In this document: positions 48,921 to 59,129 of the stretch, one piece after another
Numbering within the stretch: the stretch's first letter is position 1
How the letters are laid out: every line of letters begins with the position of its first letter
Position numbers and translations under genes: made by a program
Origin: Burkholderia metallica
GTDB lineage: Bacteria; Pseudomonadota; Gammaproteobacteria; Burkholderiales; Burkholderiaceae
Reading direction: 5' to 3'
Length of the DNA stretch: 64,000 nt
Assembly: GCF_902832845.1 (NCBI RefSeq)
Contig: NZ_CADFDB010000005.1
Span: forward strand, 412,027 to 476,026
The notes under the pieces: generated by a model
Databases searched by the model: none
The model's input: the letters and a program-made list of their open reading frames with translations, nothing else
What the model was told of the DNA's origin: nothing

Positions 48921-50837
48921 ATGAACGACACGATCCACGCGAACGACGCAGCACACGCGCCGCATTCGACGCAACAACACTCGATGCGGGCGCTAGCGAT
49001 AGCAGCCATCGGCGTCGTGTTCGGCGACATCGGCACCAGCCCGCTGTATTCGCTCAAGGAGGCGTTCAGCCCCGCGCACGGCATTCCGCTCACCGAAGGA
49101 TCGATTCTCGGCGTGATCTCGCTGCTGTTCTGGGCAATCATCCTGGTGGTCGGCGTCAAGTACCTGCTGTTCGTGATGCGGGCGGACAACAACGGCGAAG
49201 GCGGCGTGCTCGCGCTGATGGCGCTGTCGCTGCGGCCGCTCGACTCGAAAACCCGTGTCGCGGGCGCGCTGATGGCGCTCGGGATCTTCGGCGCGTGCAT
49301 GTTCTACGGGGACGCGGTGATCACGCCGGCGATCTCGGTGATGTCGGCGGTCGAAGGTCTCGAAATCGCGACGCCGCACCTGTCTCATCTCGTGTTGCCG
49401 ATCACGATCGTGATCCTGATCGCGCTGTTCTGGATCCAGCGCCACGGCACCGCGCTGGTCGGCAAGCTGTTCGGGCCGATCATGGTGATGTGGTTCGTCG
49501 TGATCGCGGCGCTCGGCGTGTACCACATCGTGCGCGTGCCGGGCATCATGGCGGCCGTCAACCCGTATTACGCGGCGTCGTTCATGGCCGACCATCTGCT
49601 GCAGGCGTACGTCGTGCTCGGCTCGGTCGTGCTGGTGCTGACCGGCGCGGAAGCGCTCTACGCGGACATGGGCCACTTCGGCGCGAAGCCGATCCGCATC
49701 GCCGCCTACGGGCTCGTGATGCCGTCGCTCGTGCTGAACTACTTCGGCCAGGGTGCGCTGCTGATCCAGAACCCGAAGGCGATCGAGAACCCGTTCTTCC
49801 TGCTGGCCCCGGAATGGGCGCTGCTGCCGCTCGTCGTGCTGTCGACGGTCGCGACCGTGATCGCGTCGCAGGCGGTGATCTCGGGCGCGTATTCGCTGAC
49901 GTCGCAGGCCATCCAGCTGGGCTACGTGCCGCGCATGAAGGTGCTGCACACGTCGGAACTCGCGATCGGCCAGATCTACGTGCCGGTCGTGAACTGGCTG
50001 CTGCTGTTCGTGATTCTCTGCATCGTCGTCGGCTTCAAGAGCTCCGACAACCTCGCGGCCGCGTACGGCATCGCGGTGACGGCGACGATGGTGATCACGA
50101 CCGTGCTGGCTTGCGTCGTGATGGTGAAGGTGTGGAACTGGAACCGGCTGCTGGTCGGCGCGATCATCGCGGTGTTCCTCGCGATCGACCTCGGCTTCTT
50201 CGGCGCGAACCTGCTGAAAGTCGCGCAGGGCGGCTGGCTGCCGCTCGGCATCGGCGCGCTGCTGTTCTTCCTGCTGATGACCTGGTACAAGGGGCGTCAC
50301 ATCGTCAAGGAGCGCACGGCGGCCGACGGCATTCCGCTCGAACCGTTCCTGCAGGGGCTGCTCGCGCATCCGCCGCATCGCGTGTCGGGTACCGCGATCT
50401 ACCTGACCGGCAACGACAAGCTCGTGCCCGTCAGCCTGCTGCACAACCTGAAGCACAACAAGGTGCTGCACGAGCGCACCATTTTCCTCACGTTCGTCAC
50501 GCGCGACTTTCCTTACGTGCGCGACGACAAGCGCCAGACCGCGCGTGATGCGGGCGGCGGGCTGTACATCGTCAAGGCCGAGTACGGCTTCAACGAGACG
50601 CCCGACGTGAAGGCCGTGCTCGAGGAATTCGGCCGCACGCACGACATGACGTTCGAACTGATGGACACGTCGTTCTTCCTCGCGCGCGAAACGGTCGTGC
50701 CGACCCATCTGCCCGGCATGTCGATCTGGCGCGAGCGCGTGTTCGCGTGGATGCACCAGAATGCCGCGAAGCCGACCGACTTCTTCTCGATCCCGGCGAA
50801 CCGCGTGGTCGAGCTCGGAACGAAGATCGAGATCTGA
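48921..50837 (+). CDS. kup: Kup-type low-affinity potassium uptake protein
   Basis: This 638-residue K+/H+ symporter has about 12 transmembrane helices (residues about 20-450) opening with [20 protein letters not shown], the family signature, and a soluble C-terminal domain. The longer in-frame start at 48774 lies upstream of the promoter box, so ATG 48921 is used. No c-di-AMP or kdp elements are nearby. Confidence 0.95.
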   Translation: MNDTIHANDAAHAPHSTQQHSMRALAIAAIGVVFGDIGTSPLYSLKEAFSPAHGIPLTEGSILGVISLLFWAIILVVGVKYLLFVMRADNNGEGGVLALMALSLRPLDSKTRVAGALMALGIFGACMFYGDAVITPAISVMSAVEGLEIATPHLSHLVLPITIVILIALFWIQRHGTALVGKLFGPIMVMWFVVIAALGVYHIVRVPGIMAAVNPYYAASFMADHLLQAYVVLGSVVLVLTGAEALYADMGHFGAKPIRIAAYGLVMPSLVLNYFGQGALLIQNPKAIENPFFLLAPEWALLPLVVLSTVATVIASQAVISGAYSLTSQAIQLGYVPRMKVLHTSELAIGQIYVPVVNWLLLFVILCIVVGFKSSDNLAAAYGIAVTATMVITTVLACVVMVKVWNWNRLLVGAIIAVFLAIDLGFFGANLLKVAQGGWLPLGIGALLFFLLMTWYKGRHIVKERTAADGIPLEPFLQGLLAHPPHRVSGTAIYLTGNDKLVPVSLLHNLKHNKVLHERTIFLTFVTRDFPYVRDDKRQTARDAGGGLYIVKAEYGFNETPDVKAVLEEFGRTHDMTFELMDTSFFLARETVVPTHLPGMSIWRERVFAWMHQNAAKPTDFFSIPANRVVELGTKIEI

Positions 50838-50858
50838 CCGGGTACGGCGCGCGGCGGC

Positions 50859-52094
50859 TCAGCCGCGCGCCACCGATTCCGCCGCGTCCGTGGCGTCAGC
50901 CGACCGGACGATCAGGCCGCGATCGTCCGCATCACCGGCCGCGAACGCAGCCGCATAGCGCTGTGTATCCCGCGCAACCCAATCCAGATAGCCGCGTATC
51001 CAGTATCGGCAGCCGTCGACGAGGCCGCGCACGCGCGTATCGGCATGCTGCGTGAGCACATCGGCGCACTGGATGAACGCGCGGATCTCTTCGCGCACGC
51101 GCTCGGCCGTGTAGTCGACGCTTTCCTGCAGCGTATGACCGCGCGACGCGTGGATCATCACCATGTTCCGGAACTGCCCCGGCTGGTGCACTTCGACGCG
51201 GAGGCTCTGGATGTCGTTGCTCCAGCACACGATATGGTTCGCGTGCCGGCACAGCGCCTGGATTTCCGGCCGATGGAACGTATCGGGCGGGACGGCACCG
51301 GAATTGGCCGCGTCCGCCAGCGCGAGGCACGGATTCATCCCGCTGGTGTGGCGCCGGATCGTTTCGTATTGCGGCACCGCTATCGGCTCGACCGTTAGAT
51401 GGCCGAGAATCTGCAGCCCTGCCGTGGTGGCCCACAGGCGCATGCCTTGTGCGAAGCGCGCGAAATGCTCGGCCGACAGGCGCACGCGCAGGCGCTGGCA
51501 CACATCGAGCCACGCACGCTCGCCGTATACGGGCTCGGGGCCGGTGCACGCGTAGTCGAGCACGTCGATTATCGCGGTCAGATTGCGCAGCGTGTCGGGG
51601 CCGACCGGCTCCACGCGATCGACGAACAGGTCGTCGACGAGAAAGAACCACACGAAATAATCGGCGAGCGCCTGCAGCAGCGAAGGATCGGCGTTCGGGT
51701 AACAGCGCGCGGCGAGCCAGCCGTATCGGGTGCGCGCGACGCGTTCCCGGTACGCGGCGCTGAGGAACAGACCGTACGCGTCGGCCCATTCGAGCATGCG
51801 CGATTCGATTCGCTCGACGTGCGGTGAACAGGCGCCGGCCCACGGCACGTCGAAAACGGGTACGCGCAATGCGGCCAGTTCGGCTTTCAGAAGGTCTTCT
51901 TCCATGGTTTCCCGATCCATTTTCGCGAATTCGTCCCGGCTTGCCGGCCAGGTGAATACCGGACGCAATGCGTTGCGAATCGACCGCAAATGCGAGTCTG
52001 AAAGACGGAACACCGGATATTCACGGCATACGCGAGCGCCGCATTCGAGAACCCCGCTGCCGAGCGGAAAGATCGCTGCGTATTGCGAAGGCAT
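50859..52094 (-). CDS. Class I terpene synthase (cyclase)
   Basis: The Mg-binding acid motif is FLVDDLFVD (DDxxxD) and the NSE triad is present as [10 protein letters not shown] (N-D-x2-S-x3-E). A C-terminal helix with [18 protein letters not shown] supplies the usual Arg-Tyr pair. The enzyme should ionise a prenyl diphosphate, probably farnesyl, and cyclise it; the product cannot be read. From ATG 52094 it has 411 residues. ATG 51920 would give 353 residues and put DDxxxD at residue 96, the family norm, but the promoter at 52118-52145 favours the longer form. GC at third positions is lower than in neighbours. No prenyltransferase or P450 gene is adjacent. Confidence 0.88.
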   Translation of the reverse strand: MPSQYAAIFPLGSGVLECGARVCREYPVFRLSDSHLRSIRNALRPVFTWPASRDEFAKMDRETMEEDLLKAELAALRVPVFDVPWAGACSPHVERIESRMLEWADAYGLFLSAAYRERVARTRYGWLAARCYPNADPSLLQALADYFVWFFLVDDLFVDRVEPVGPDTLRNLTAIIDVLDYACTGPEPVYGERAWLDVCQRLRVRLSAEHFARFAQGMRLWATTAGLQILGHLTVEPIAVPQYETIRRHTSGMNPCLALADAANSGAVPPDTFHRPEIQALCRHANHIVCWSNDIQSLRVEVHQPGQFRNMVMIHASRGHTLQESVDYTAERVREEIRAFIQCADVLTQHADTRVRGLVDGCRYWIRGYLDWVARDTQRYAAAFAAGDADDRGLIVRSADATDAAESVARG

Positions 52095-52097
52095 CAA

Positions 52098-52266
52098 ATA
52101 AAGCCGTTCGCGAATTTATTTTATGTAGCGATCGTGATGCGTCAAGAAAATGCACATCACGACGCGGATTGTTCAACTCGCCGATTAACCGTGAGGGAAT
52201 GATGATGAAAAAAGTGTCTATTCGTTTTTCGTCGCGGATATTGAAATGCACGCTGCGATTGAATAG
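52098..52266. other. AT-richer strip between terpene synthase and tex
   Basis: The composition is clearly lower in GC than the rest of the window. It includes the terpene-gene promoter and a possible 23-codon plus-strand frame opening with ATGATGATG at 52201 behind GAGGG; the tex terminator lies inside its continuation, so I do not call it a gene. Confidence 0.5.
52118..52145 (-). promoter_or_regulatory. Sigma-70 promoter of the terpene synthase gene
   Basis: On the minus strand TTGACG (52145-52140) and TAAAAT (52123-52118) are separated by 16 bp. This is one of the best -35/-10 pairs in the window. Predicted start is near 52111. Confidence 0.7.
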
Positions 52267-52295
52267 AAAAAGCCCGCTGGAAAGGCGGGCTTTTT
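52267..52295. terminator. Terminator of tex (bidirectional form)
   Basis: The stem AGCCCGC / GCGGGCT with a 7-nt loop is flanked by an A-run and a T-run. It lies about 25 nt past the tex stop. Confidence 0.9.
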
Positions 52296-52319
52296 CGTGT
52301 GTCGATGCTTTTCGCGTGC

Positions 52320-54644
52320 TCAGCGCTTCAGCTTCGCGAACGCCGCGGCCATCGCGCCGGCCGGTTCCGGCTCGCGCGAACGCTGCGGGCGCGCTGCGCC
52401 GCGCCCCGCGTTGCCGCGATCCTGGCCGCCGCGCGCCGGCATGCCGGGTGCTGCGGCTTCGTCGTCGAGGCGCATCGTCAGCGCAATGCGCTGGCGCTTC
52501 ACGTCGACGTCGAGCACCTTGACCTTGACGACCTGACCGGCCTTCACGACTTCGTGCGGGTCCTTGATGAACTTCGTCGACATCGCGGATACGTGGACGA
52601 GGCCGTCCTGATGAACGCCGATGTCCACGAACGCGCCGAACGCGGCGACGTTCGTCACGACGCCCTCGAGCGTCATCCCCGGCACGAGATCCGACACCTT
52701 CTCGACGCCTTCGCGGAACGTCGCGGTCTTGAATTCGGGGCGCGGATCGCGGCCCGGCTTCTCGAGTTCGGCCAGGATGTCGCGCACGGTCGGCAGGCCG
52801 AAACGTTCGTCGACGAATTCCGCCGGGGACAGGCCCGACAGCGCTTCGCGGTTGCCGAGCACGTCGTCGATGCGCTTGTTGATCTTCGCGAGCATGCGTT
52901 CGACGACCGGATACGCTTCCGGGTGCACCGACGAGCGGTCGAGCGGATTCTCGCCGCCGTTGATGCGCAGGAAGCCGGCCGCCTGTTCGAAGGTCTTGTC
53001 TCCGAGGCGCGGCACCTTGCGCAGATGCTCGCGCGACGGGAACGGGCCGTTCGCATCGCGGTAGTCGACGATGTTGCGCGCGAGCGTCGCGTTCAGCCCC
53101 GACACGCGGGCGAGCAGCGGGGCGGAGGCTGTGTTCGCGTCGACGCCGACCGCGTTCACGCAATCCTCGACCACCGCATCGAGCGAGCGGGCGAGTTCGC
53201 GCTGGTTCACGTCGTGCTGGTACTGGCCGACGCCGATGGCCTTCGGCTCGATCTTCACGAGCTCGGCGAGCGGGTCCTGCAGGCGGCGTGCGATCGACAC
53301 GGCGCCGCGCAGCGACACGTCGAGCTCCGGGAATTCCTTCGCGGCCAGCTCGGACGCCGAATAGACCGATGCGCCGGCTTCCGACACGACGATCTTCTGC
53401 AGGCGCAGTTCCGGGTGCTTCGCAATCAGTTCGCTCGCGAGCTTGTCGGTTTCGCGCGACGCGGTGCCGTTGCCGATGCTGATCAGCTCGGCCTGCGTCT
53501 GCGCGGCGATGCGCGCGAGTTTCGCGATCGAGCCGTCCCAGTCGCGGCGCGGCTCGTGCGGGTAGATCGTGTCGGTCGCGAGCACCTTGCCGGTGCGGTC
53601 GACGACTGCGACCTTCACGCCCGTGCGCAGGCCGGGGTCGAGACCGATCACGGCCTTCGGGCCGGCCGGCGCGGCCAGCAGCAGGTCGTTCAGGTTGCGC
53701 GCGAACACGCGGATCGCTTCGGTTTCGGCCGTTTCGCGCAGTTGCGTGAGCAGTTCGTTCTCGATGTGCGGCTGCACCTTCACGCGCCAGCACCAGCGGC
53801 ATACGTCGGACAGCCATTTGTCGGCCGGCCGGTTCTGGTTCGCGATGCCGAAATGGCGCGCGATCATCGCCTCGCCGGGATGCGGCACCTGCGCGTCGAG
53901 CTCTTCGCCGAGGCCGAGCTTCACGGTCAGCACGCCCGCGTTGCGGCCGCGGAACAGCGCAAGCGCGCGGTGCGACGGCACGGTCTTGATCGTTTCCGCG
54001 TAGTCGTAATAGTCGCGGAATTTCTCGCCTTCCTCGTTTTCCTTGCCCTCGACGACGGCCGACGACACGACGCCCTGGTTGTGCAGGTAATCGCGCAGCT
54101 TGCCGAGCAGTTCGGCCGTCTCGCCGAACTGTTCGGACAGAATGTCGCGCGCGCCGTCGAGCGCGGCCTTCACGTCGGCCACGCCCTTGTCGGCGTCGAC
54201 GTACGCGGCCGCCTCGGCCTGCGGGTCGAGCAGCGGGTTCGCGAGGAGTGCCTGCGCGAGCGGCTCGAGGCCGGCTTCGCGGGCGATCTGCGCACGCGTG
54301 CGGCGCTTCGGCTTGTACGGCAGATAAAGGTCTTCGAGCACCTGCTTGCTGTCGGCCGCATCGATCGCGGCGCGCAGTTCGTCGGTCAGCTTGCCCTGTT
54401 CGTCGATGCTCGACAGGATCGCCGCGCGGCGATCCTCGAGTTCGCGCAGATACAGGAGGCGTTCCTCGAGCTGGCGCAACTGCGTGTCGTCCAGGTTGCC
54501 GGTCACTTCCTTGCGGTACCGGGCAATGAACGGAACGGTCGAGCCTTCGTCGAGGAGTTGCACGGCCGCCGCGACCTGACGCGGCTGGACGGACAGTTCG
54601 GTGGCGATGCGCTGTACGATCTTGAGTGCTACGGTTTCCGTCAT
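52320..54644 (-). CDS. tex: Tex-family RNA-binding transcriptional accessory protein
   Basis: This 774-residue protein has the N-terminal Tex domain, a YqgF/RNase H-like fold ([16 protein letters not shown] near 333), helix-hairpin-helix segments ([22 protein letters not shown] near 515) and an S1 RNA-binding domain ([31 protein letters not shown], about 655-725). A basic Gly/Arg-rich tail ends the protein. Tex binds RNA polymerase and nucleic acid and is relevant to toxin and stress gene expression elsewhere. The MTETVALK start gives the usual length. Confidence 0.95.
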   Translation of the reverse strand: MTETVALKIVQRIATELSVQPRQVAAAVQLLDEGSTVPFIARYRKEVTGNLDDTQLRQLEERLLYLRELEDRRAAILSSIDEQGKLTDELRAAIDAADSKQVLEDLYLPYKPKRRTRAQIAREAGLEPLAQALLANPLLDPQAEAAAYVDADKGVADVKAALDGARDILSEQFGETAELLGKLRDYLHNQGVVSSAVVEGKENEEGEKFRDYYDYAETIKTVPSHRALALFRGRNAGVLTVKLGLGEELDAQVPHPGEAMIARHFGIANQNRPADKWLSDVCRWCWRVKVQPHIENELLTQLRETAETEAIRVFARNLNDLLLAAPAGPKAVIGLDPGLRTGVKVAVVDRTGKVLATDTIYPHEPRRDWDGSIAKLARIAAQTQAELISIGNGTASRETDKLASELIAKHPELRLQKIVVSEAGASVYSASELAAKEFPELDVSLRGAVSIARRLQDPLAELVKIEPKAIGVGQYQHDVNQRELARSLDAVVEDCVNAVGVDANTASAPLLARVSGLNATLARNIVDYRDANGPFPSREHLRKVPRLGDKTFEQAAGFLRINGGENPLDRSSVHPEAYPVVERMLAKINKRIDDVLGNREALSGLSPAEFVDERFGLPTVRDILAELEKPGRDPRPEFKTATFREGVEKVSDLVPGMTLEGVVTNVAAFGAFVDIGVHQDGLVHVSAMSTKFIKDPHEVVKAGQVVKVKVLDVDVKRQRIALTMRLDDEAAAPGMPARGGQDRGNAGRGAARPQRSREPEPAGAMAAAFAKLKR

Positions 54645-54792
54645 GTCGTGGATGGTCTGTCTGCCTGCTGAAATCGCGGCGCGGGCCGGCAGGCCCGAAG
54701 CGGCGGGCTGCGTGGCGGGCCCGACGGGCCAGATGCCGCGGGTGAGTGAAGCGGGGCATTTTGCCATAAATGGCGGAGCGTCCAGCCGGGGG

Positions 54793-54801
54793 TGATAGAA
54801 T
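54793..54801 (+). promoter_or_regulatory. Extended -10 promoter abutting the 54809 gene
   Basis: TGATAGAAT is a TGn extended -10 (hexamer 54796-54801) ending 7 nt before the ATG. The predicted transcript starts at or 1 nt before the start codon. Confidence 0.6.
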
Positions 54802-54808
54802 TTGACAC

Positions 54809-55552
54809 ATGTCCCGCAGCTTTCCTACGACGTTGCCAACTTCCCGAATTTCTCTCGTCGCGCTCGGCGCAGCGCTCGCCGCAGCTTTGTCTGCAGGGCC
54901 TGCCGGCGCCTTCGCGCAGGCTTCGGACGCCACCGCGCCAGCCGCGGCCGCGCCCGCGACGGCCACGGCCGCACCGGATTTCGACGCCCGTCAAAAAGTG
55001 CTCAATCAACGCTCCGCGGAAAACGATTATCGTTATGCGGTGGCCGAGCACGATTGCTACAGCAAGTTCTTCGTCAATCACTGTCTCGGCAAGGCGCGTG
55101 ACCGGATGCGCGACGAGCGGGCGAGTATCCGTCAGGAGCAGCTCGCGCTGAACGACGAGCAGCGGGCGGTGCACGCGCAGCAGCGTGACCAGCAGCTGGC
55201 GCTGAAGGCGGCGCAGAATGCGGCGGAAGCGCCGCAGCGCGCGGCGAACGACGCGGCAAACGCGGCTGCGTTCCGCGACAAGCAGGAGCAGAATGCACTG
55301 AAGCAGGCGCAGCGCGGCGCGGAAGGGCCGCAGCGCGCGGCGAGCAAGCAGGCATACGACCAGAAGCAGGCCGATTTCCAGCGCAAGCTCGACCAGGCGC
55401 ACCAGCAGGCCGCGCAAAAGGCGCAGGAGCGCGCGGACAACGTCGCACGCTACGAGCAGAAGCAGAATGAAGCCGCGCAGCACAAGGCCGATGTCGAGCG
55501 GCGTCAGAAGGAAGCGGCCGAGAAGGCGCAGCAGAAGCAGCAGGGGCAGTAA
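54809..55552 (+). CDS. Secreted coiled-coil protein, unknown function
   Basis: I do not recognise a named family. It has 247 residues: a signal peptide (about 1-36, cleavage likely after AFA), an Ala/Pro/Thr stretch, a short conserved-looking segment with two cysteines ([11 protein letters not shown], about 82-92) and then a long charged helix to the end rich in Gln, Ala, Lys and Glu. The helix contains two related blocks (around [12 protein letters not shown] and [12 protein letters not shown]). A periplasmic coiled coil is likely. Possible leaderless start. The following gene is a DUF465 protein 76 nt on. Confidence 0.75.
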   Translation: MSRSFPTTLPTSRISLVALGAALAAALSAGPAGAFAQASDATAPAAAAPATATAAPDFDARQKVLNQRSAENDYRYAVAEHDCYSKFFVNHCLGKARDRMRDERASIRQEQLALNDEQRAVHAQQRDQQLALKAAQNAAEAPQRAANDAANAAAFRDKQEQNALKQAQRGAEGPQRAASKQAYDQKQADFQRKLDQAHQQAAQKAQERADNVARYEQKQNEAAQHKADVERRQKEAAEKAQQKQQGQ

Positions 55553-55628
55553 CGTGTTGGATTGATCGGGATCAGTCTCGGGCGCGCTGGCACGCCAGCC
55601 TGCGCGCTGCTTCGATGAGGAGGCAAAC

Positions 55629-55844
55629 ATGCAAAACCGTCACACGGAACAGCAGCAGGAATTGCACAACCGTTTGGCTGCATTGCAGGAGCAGCACCAG
55701 CAGCTTGCTCGGGAGATCGAGCTGAAGGAAGGACACTCCGACATCGACGACATCACGCTGCACCGGCTGAAGAAGGAAAAGCTGGCGGCCAAGGACAAAA
55801 TCATTTTGCTGCAATCGCAGCTGGAACCGGATAAGCGCGCCTGA
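55629..55844 (+). CDS. DUF465 (YdcH-like) small coiled-coil protein
   Basis: This 71-residue protein is a Gln/Leu-rich helix followed by the family-like ending DITLHRLKKEKLAAKDKIILLQSQL. Function unknown in the family. Good ribosome site (GAGGAGG) before the ATG. Lies between the secreted coiled-coil gene and the helicase gene. Confidence 0.8.
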   Translation: MQNRHTEQQQELHNRLAALQEQHQQLAREIELKEGHSDIDDITLHRLKKEKLAAKDKIILLQSQLEPDKRA

Positions 55845-55899
55845 GCGCGGCCTGGCAAGCGCCGGCGCCGCCCGGGCGCTGGACACAGGAACGCTTGCC

Positions 55900-58143
55900 T
55901 TGAATTCACCGCTTGAAGCCACCCCCGATGCCCGGCGTGACGTGTCGTCCGCCGGTCGCGCACGTGCGCCCGAAGGCACCTTTGAGCTGAGCCGCAAGCG
56001 CGTCGACGAACTCGACACGATCTTCGGCGAAGGCGGATTGCTCGCGCGTGCGCTCGACGGCTATCGGCCGCGTGCGTCGCAGATCGAGATGGCGCGCGCC
56101 GTCGCGTCCGCGATGGAAGCGTCCGCGCGCCGGATGCCCGAACCCGAGATCTTCGAAACGCGCAAGCGGCCGGCGCGCCGTCTCGGCGACGACAAGGCCG
56201 CCGAACCGGGCGCGGATGCGGCCGCCGCCGAGCCCGACAGCGATGCCGGCGACAACACGCTGATCGTCGAGGCCGGCACGGGTACCGGCAAGACCTACGC
56301 GTACCTCGTGCCCGCGATGCTGTGGGGCGGCAAGGTGATCGTGTCGACCGGCACGAAACACCTGCAGGACCAGCTGTTCCAGCGCGACATTCCGACCGTG
56401 CGCAACGCGCTCGCGGTGCCGGTGTCGGTCGCGATGCTGAAGGGGCGCGCAAACTACCTGTGCCACTACTACCTGCAACGCACGGCCGACAACGGCCGGC
56501 TGCCGTCGCGGCAGGATACGGCCTACCTGCAGGAAATCGTCCGCTTCGCGAAGATCACGAAGAGCGGCGACAAGGCCGAGCTCGCAAGCGTGCCGGAAAC
56601 GGCGCCCGTGTGGTCGATGGTCACGTCGACGCGCGACAACTGTCTCGGCCAGGAATGCCCGCATTACAAGGAATGCTTCGTGATGCAGGCGCGGCGCGAG
56701 GCGCAGCAGGCCGACGTCGTCGTCGTGAACCACCACCTGTTCTTCGCGGACATCATGCTGCGCGATACCGGGATGGCCGAGCTGCTGCCGAACGCGAACA
56801 CGGTCATCTTCGACGAAGCGCACCAGTTGCCGGAAACCGCGACGCTGTTCTTCGGCGAGACCCTGTCGACGACGCAGATTCTCGAGCTTGCCCGCGACAC
56901 GGTCGCGGAGGGCCTGAGCCATGCACGCGATGCGGTCGAGTGGGTGAAGCTCGGCGGCGATCTCGAGCGCGCGGCGCGCGACTTGCGCCTTGCGTTCGCG
57001 AACGACCAGATCGTCCGCATGTCGCTTGCCCAGCTCGGCGACGATCATCCGATGTTCGGCGCGCTCGACGCGCTCGAGGCCGCGCTCGATGCGCTGGCGT
57101 CGGCGCTTGCGAGCCAGGCCGAGCGGGCGGAATCGCTCGGTGCGTGCCTGCGGCGTGCGCGTGAGCTGCAGGACCTGCTGGCCGGCTGGGTCGCGCCCGG
57201 CGCGACGGAGGCGGCCGCGAAGGCCGACGCGGCGGCGGCCGGAGACAAAACGGCGGCCGACGGCGATCCGAACGAGAAGGTGCGCTGGGTCGAAGTGTTC
57301 GCGCATACCGTCCAGCTGCACGAAACGCCGCTGTCGGTCGCGCCGATCTTCGCGAAGCAGCGCGCGGGCGTGCCGCGTGCATGGGTGTTCACGTCGGCCA
57401 CGCTGTCGGTGCGCGGCGATTTCACGCATTACGCGGCGCAGATGGGCCTCAGCTCGCGTCGCTCGATGACGCTCGCGAGCCCGTTCGACTATCCGTCGCA
57501 AGGGCTGCTGTATGTGCCGCGCAACCTGCCGCAACCATCTTCGCCGGCGTTTACCGATGCGGTCTTCGATGCCGCGCTGCCGGCGATCGAGGCGTCCGGC
57601 GGCGGCGTGTTCATGCTGTGCACGACGCTGCGCGCGGTCGACCGGATCGCGTCGAAGCTGCGCGACGTGATCGAATCGCGCGGCTGGAACACGCCGCTGC
57701 TCGTGCAGGGCGATGCGAGCCGTACCGAACTGCTCGACCGTTTCCGCGCGTACGGCAACGCGATCCTGGTCGGCAGCCAGAGTTTCTGGGAAGGCGTCGA
57801 CGTGCGCGGCGATGCGCTGTCGCTCGTCGTGATCGACAAGCTGCCGTTCGCGCCGCCGGACGATCCGGTGCTGGCCGCGCGGCTCGACGCGCTGACGAAG
57901 AAGGGGTTGAGTCCGTTCGCCGTGCACCAGTTGCCGCAGGCCGTGATCACGCTGAAGCAGGGCGCGGGCCGGCTGATTCGCGCGGAGACGGATCGCGGCG
58001 TGCTGATGATCTGCGACACGCGGCTCGTCGACAAGCCCTACGGGCGCCGGATCTGGCAGAGTCTGCCGCCGTTCAAGCGGACCCGCGAGATCGCGGTCGT
58101 CCAGGACTTCTTCGACGAACATCGCTCGGACAAGCGCGCGTGA
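55900..58143 (+). CDS. XPD/DinG-type ATP-dependent DNA helicase (YoaA-like)
   Basis: This 747-residue superfamily 2 helicase has Walker A EAGTGTGKTYAYL near 128, a DEAH box (IFDEAHQLPE near 304), four cysteines placed for the XPD-type 4Fe-4S cluster (one in NYLCHYY, three in CLGQECPHYKEC) and C-terminal motifs SFWEGVDVRGD and GAGRLIRAETDRG. TTG 55900 begins MNSPLEATP and is the best start seen. An insertion rich in Ala, Asp and Glu (about 95-120) precedes Walker A. Likely acts in replication-fork repair. Confidence 0.9.
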   Translation: MNSPLEATPDARRDVSSAGRARAPEGTFELSRKRVDELDTIFGEGGLLARALDGYRPRASQIEMARAVASAMEASARRMPEPEIFETRKRPARRLGDDKAAEPGADAAAAEPDSDAGDNTLIVEAGTGTGKTYAYLVPAMLWGGKVIVSTGTKHLQDQLFQRDIPTVRNALAVPVSVAMLKGRANYLCHYYLQRTADNGRLPSRQDTAYLQEIVRFAKITKSGDKAELASVPETAPVWSMVTSTRDNCLGQECPHYKECFVMQARREAQQADVVVVNHHLFFADIMLRDTGMAELLPNANTVIFDEAHQLPETATLFFGETLSTTQILELARDTVAEGLSHARDAVEWVKLGGDLERAARDLRLAFANDQIVRMSLAQLGDDHPMFGALDALEAALDALASALASQAERAESLGACLRRARELQDLLAGWVAPGATEAAAKADAAAAGDKTAADGDPNEKVRWVEVFAHTVQLHETPLSVAPIFAKQRAGVPRAWVFTSATLSVRGDFTHYAAQMGLSSRRSMTLASPFDYPSQGLLYVPRNLPQPSSPAFTDAVFDAALPAIEASGGGVFMLCTTLRAVDRIASKLRDVIESRGWNTPLLVQGDASRTELLDRFRAYGNAILVGSQSFWEGVDVRGDALSLVVIDKLPFAPPDDPVLAARLDALTKKGLSPFAVHQLPQAVITLKQGAGRLIRAETDRGVLMICDTRLVDKPYGRRIWQSLPPFKRTREIAVVQDFFDEHRSDKRA

Positions 58144-58201
58144 CGGCACGCGCGGCGCTCGCCGCGCGACCCTCCCGGCGCGGCGTGATTGCCGCGCCAA
58201 T

Positions 58202-58231
58202 AAAAAACCCGGCTCGATGGCCGGGTTTTTT
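58202..58231. terminator. Bidirectional terminator between helicase gene and bamD
   Basis: The stem CCCGGC / GCCGGG with a 6-nt loop is flanked by six As and six Ts. It serves both convergent genes. Confidence 0.93.
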
Positions 58232-58263
58232 GTTCGTGCAGCGACTGCCGCACGGGGCTGGCA

Positions 58264-59088
58264 TCAGAACTGCCACCACGACTTCTTCGCGCCGGGGCGC
58301 GAATGGCCCGTGACGTACGGGCTGTCGGGGAACGTACCGGCGAGCACGCGCTTCGTGTCTTCCGCCAGTTGCGGCTGGTTCAGCTTGCCGTACGACAGGA
58401 TCATGATGTGCAGCGCGTCCTCGATCGCCGGCGCGCCCTTGTAGTCCTTGATCGCGAGCTGCGCACGGTTGATGGCCGCCACGTAGGCGCCACGCCGGTA
58501 GTAGTAGTCGGCTGCGTGAACTTCGTGCGATGCGAGCGCGTTGACGATGTAGCGCATCCGTGCCGCTGCATCGGGCGCGTACTTGCTCTTCGGGAAGCGG
58601 TCGACGACGACCTTGAACGCGTCGTACGATTCGCGCAGCGCCTGCGGATCGCGCTCGCTCATGTCCTGGCCGGAGAAGCGCCCGAACAGGCCGAGGTCGT
58701 CGTTGAAGTGGATCATCCCCTTCAGGTAGTACGCGTACGGGATGTCCGGATGATCCGGGTGGAGCTGGATGAAGCGATCGACGGCCTGGTCGGCGGCGGC
58801 CGCTTCGTTGTCCTTCCAGTTGCAGTACGCAACGTTGATCTGCGCTTGCTGCGCGAAATGGCCGAACGGATCGCGGCCTTGCAGCGATTCGAAATATTTC
58901 GCGCACTTGCCCCAGTCGCCGCCGGACAGTGCGTCCTGGGCCTCTGAGTATAATTTGTTGTTCGACCAGGTAGCCGTCTCGTCCTGCTTCTGCGGCAAGC
59001 CGTGGCAGCCGGCGATGAGGGCCGCGGCCGCTACCGCCGCAGCCCGGGCGGCGACGGTTCTGGCCGTGCGTTTGGTCGAATTCATCAT
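58264..59088 (-). CDS. bamD: Outer-membrane assembly lipoprotein BamD
   Basis: This 274-residue lipoprotein has a signal peptide with lipobox LIAGC (Cys28) and about five TPR motifs (YSEAQDALSGGDWGKCAKYFESL onward). BamD is an essential BAM subunit with BamA. The extension ahead of ATG-ATG is not protein-like, and an AGGA ribosome site precedes 59088. Only 41 bp separates it from divergent rluD, so the promoters must overlap. Confidence 0.94.
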   Translation of the reverse strand: MMNSTKRTARTVAARAAAVAAAALIAGCHGLPQKQDETATWSNNKLYSEAQDALSGGDWGKCAKYFESLQGRDPFGHFAQQAQINVAYCNWKDNEAAAADQAVDRFIQLHPDHPDIPYAYYLKGMIHFNDDLGLFGRFSGQDMSERDPQALRESYDAFKVVVDRFPKSKYAPDAAARMRYIVNALASHEVHAADYYYRRGAYVAAINRAQLAIKDYKGAPAIEDALHIMILSYGKLNQPQLAEDTKRVLAGTFPDSPYVTGHSRPGAKKSWWQF

Positions 59089-59129
59089 GCTCGCATGTCC
59101 TAGCTTCAAGTCTCGGTGACCCAGTCTAA

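Noticed and set aside
50859-52320. Genomic island boundaries around the terpene synthase
   Set aside because: Only base composition suggests transfer. There is no integrase, flanking direct repeat or tRNA, so an island is not called.
52201-52522. Plus-strand small ORF starting ATGATGATG next to the tex terminator
   Set aside because: It runs through the tex terminator hairpin into antisense tex sequence and shows no protein-like features after about 23 codons.
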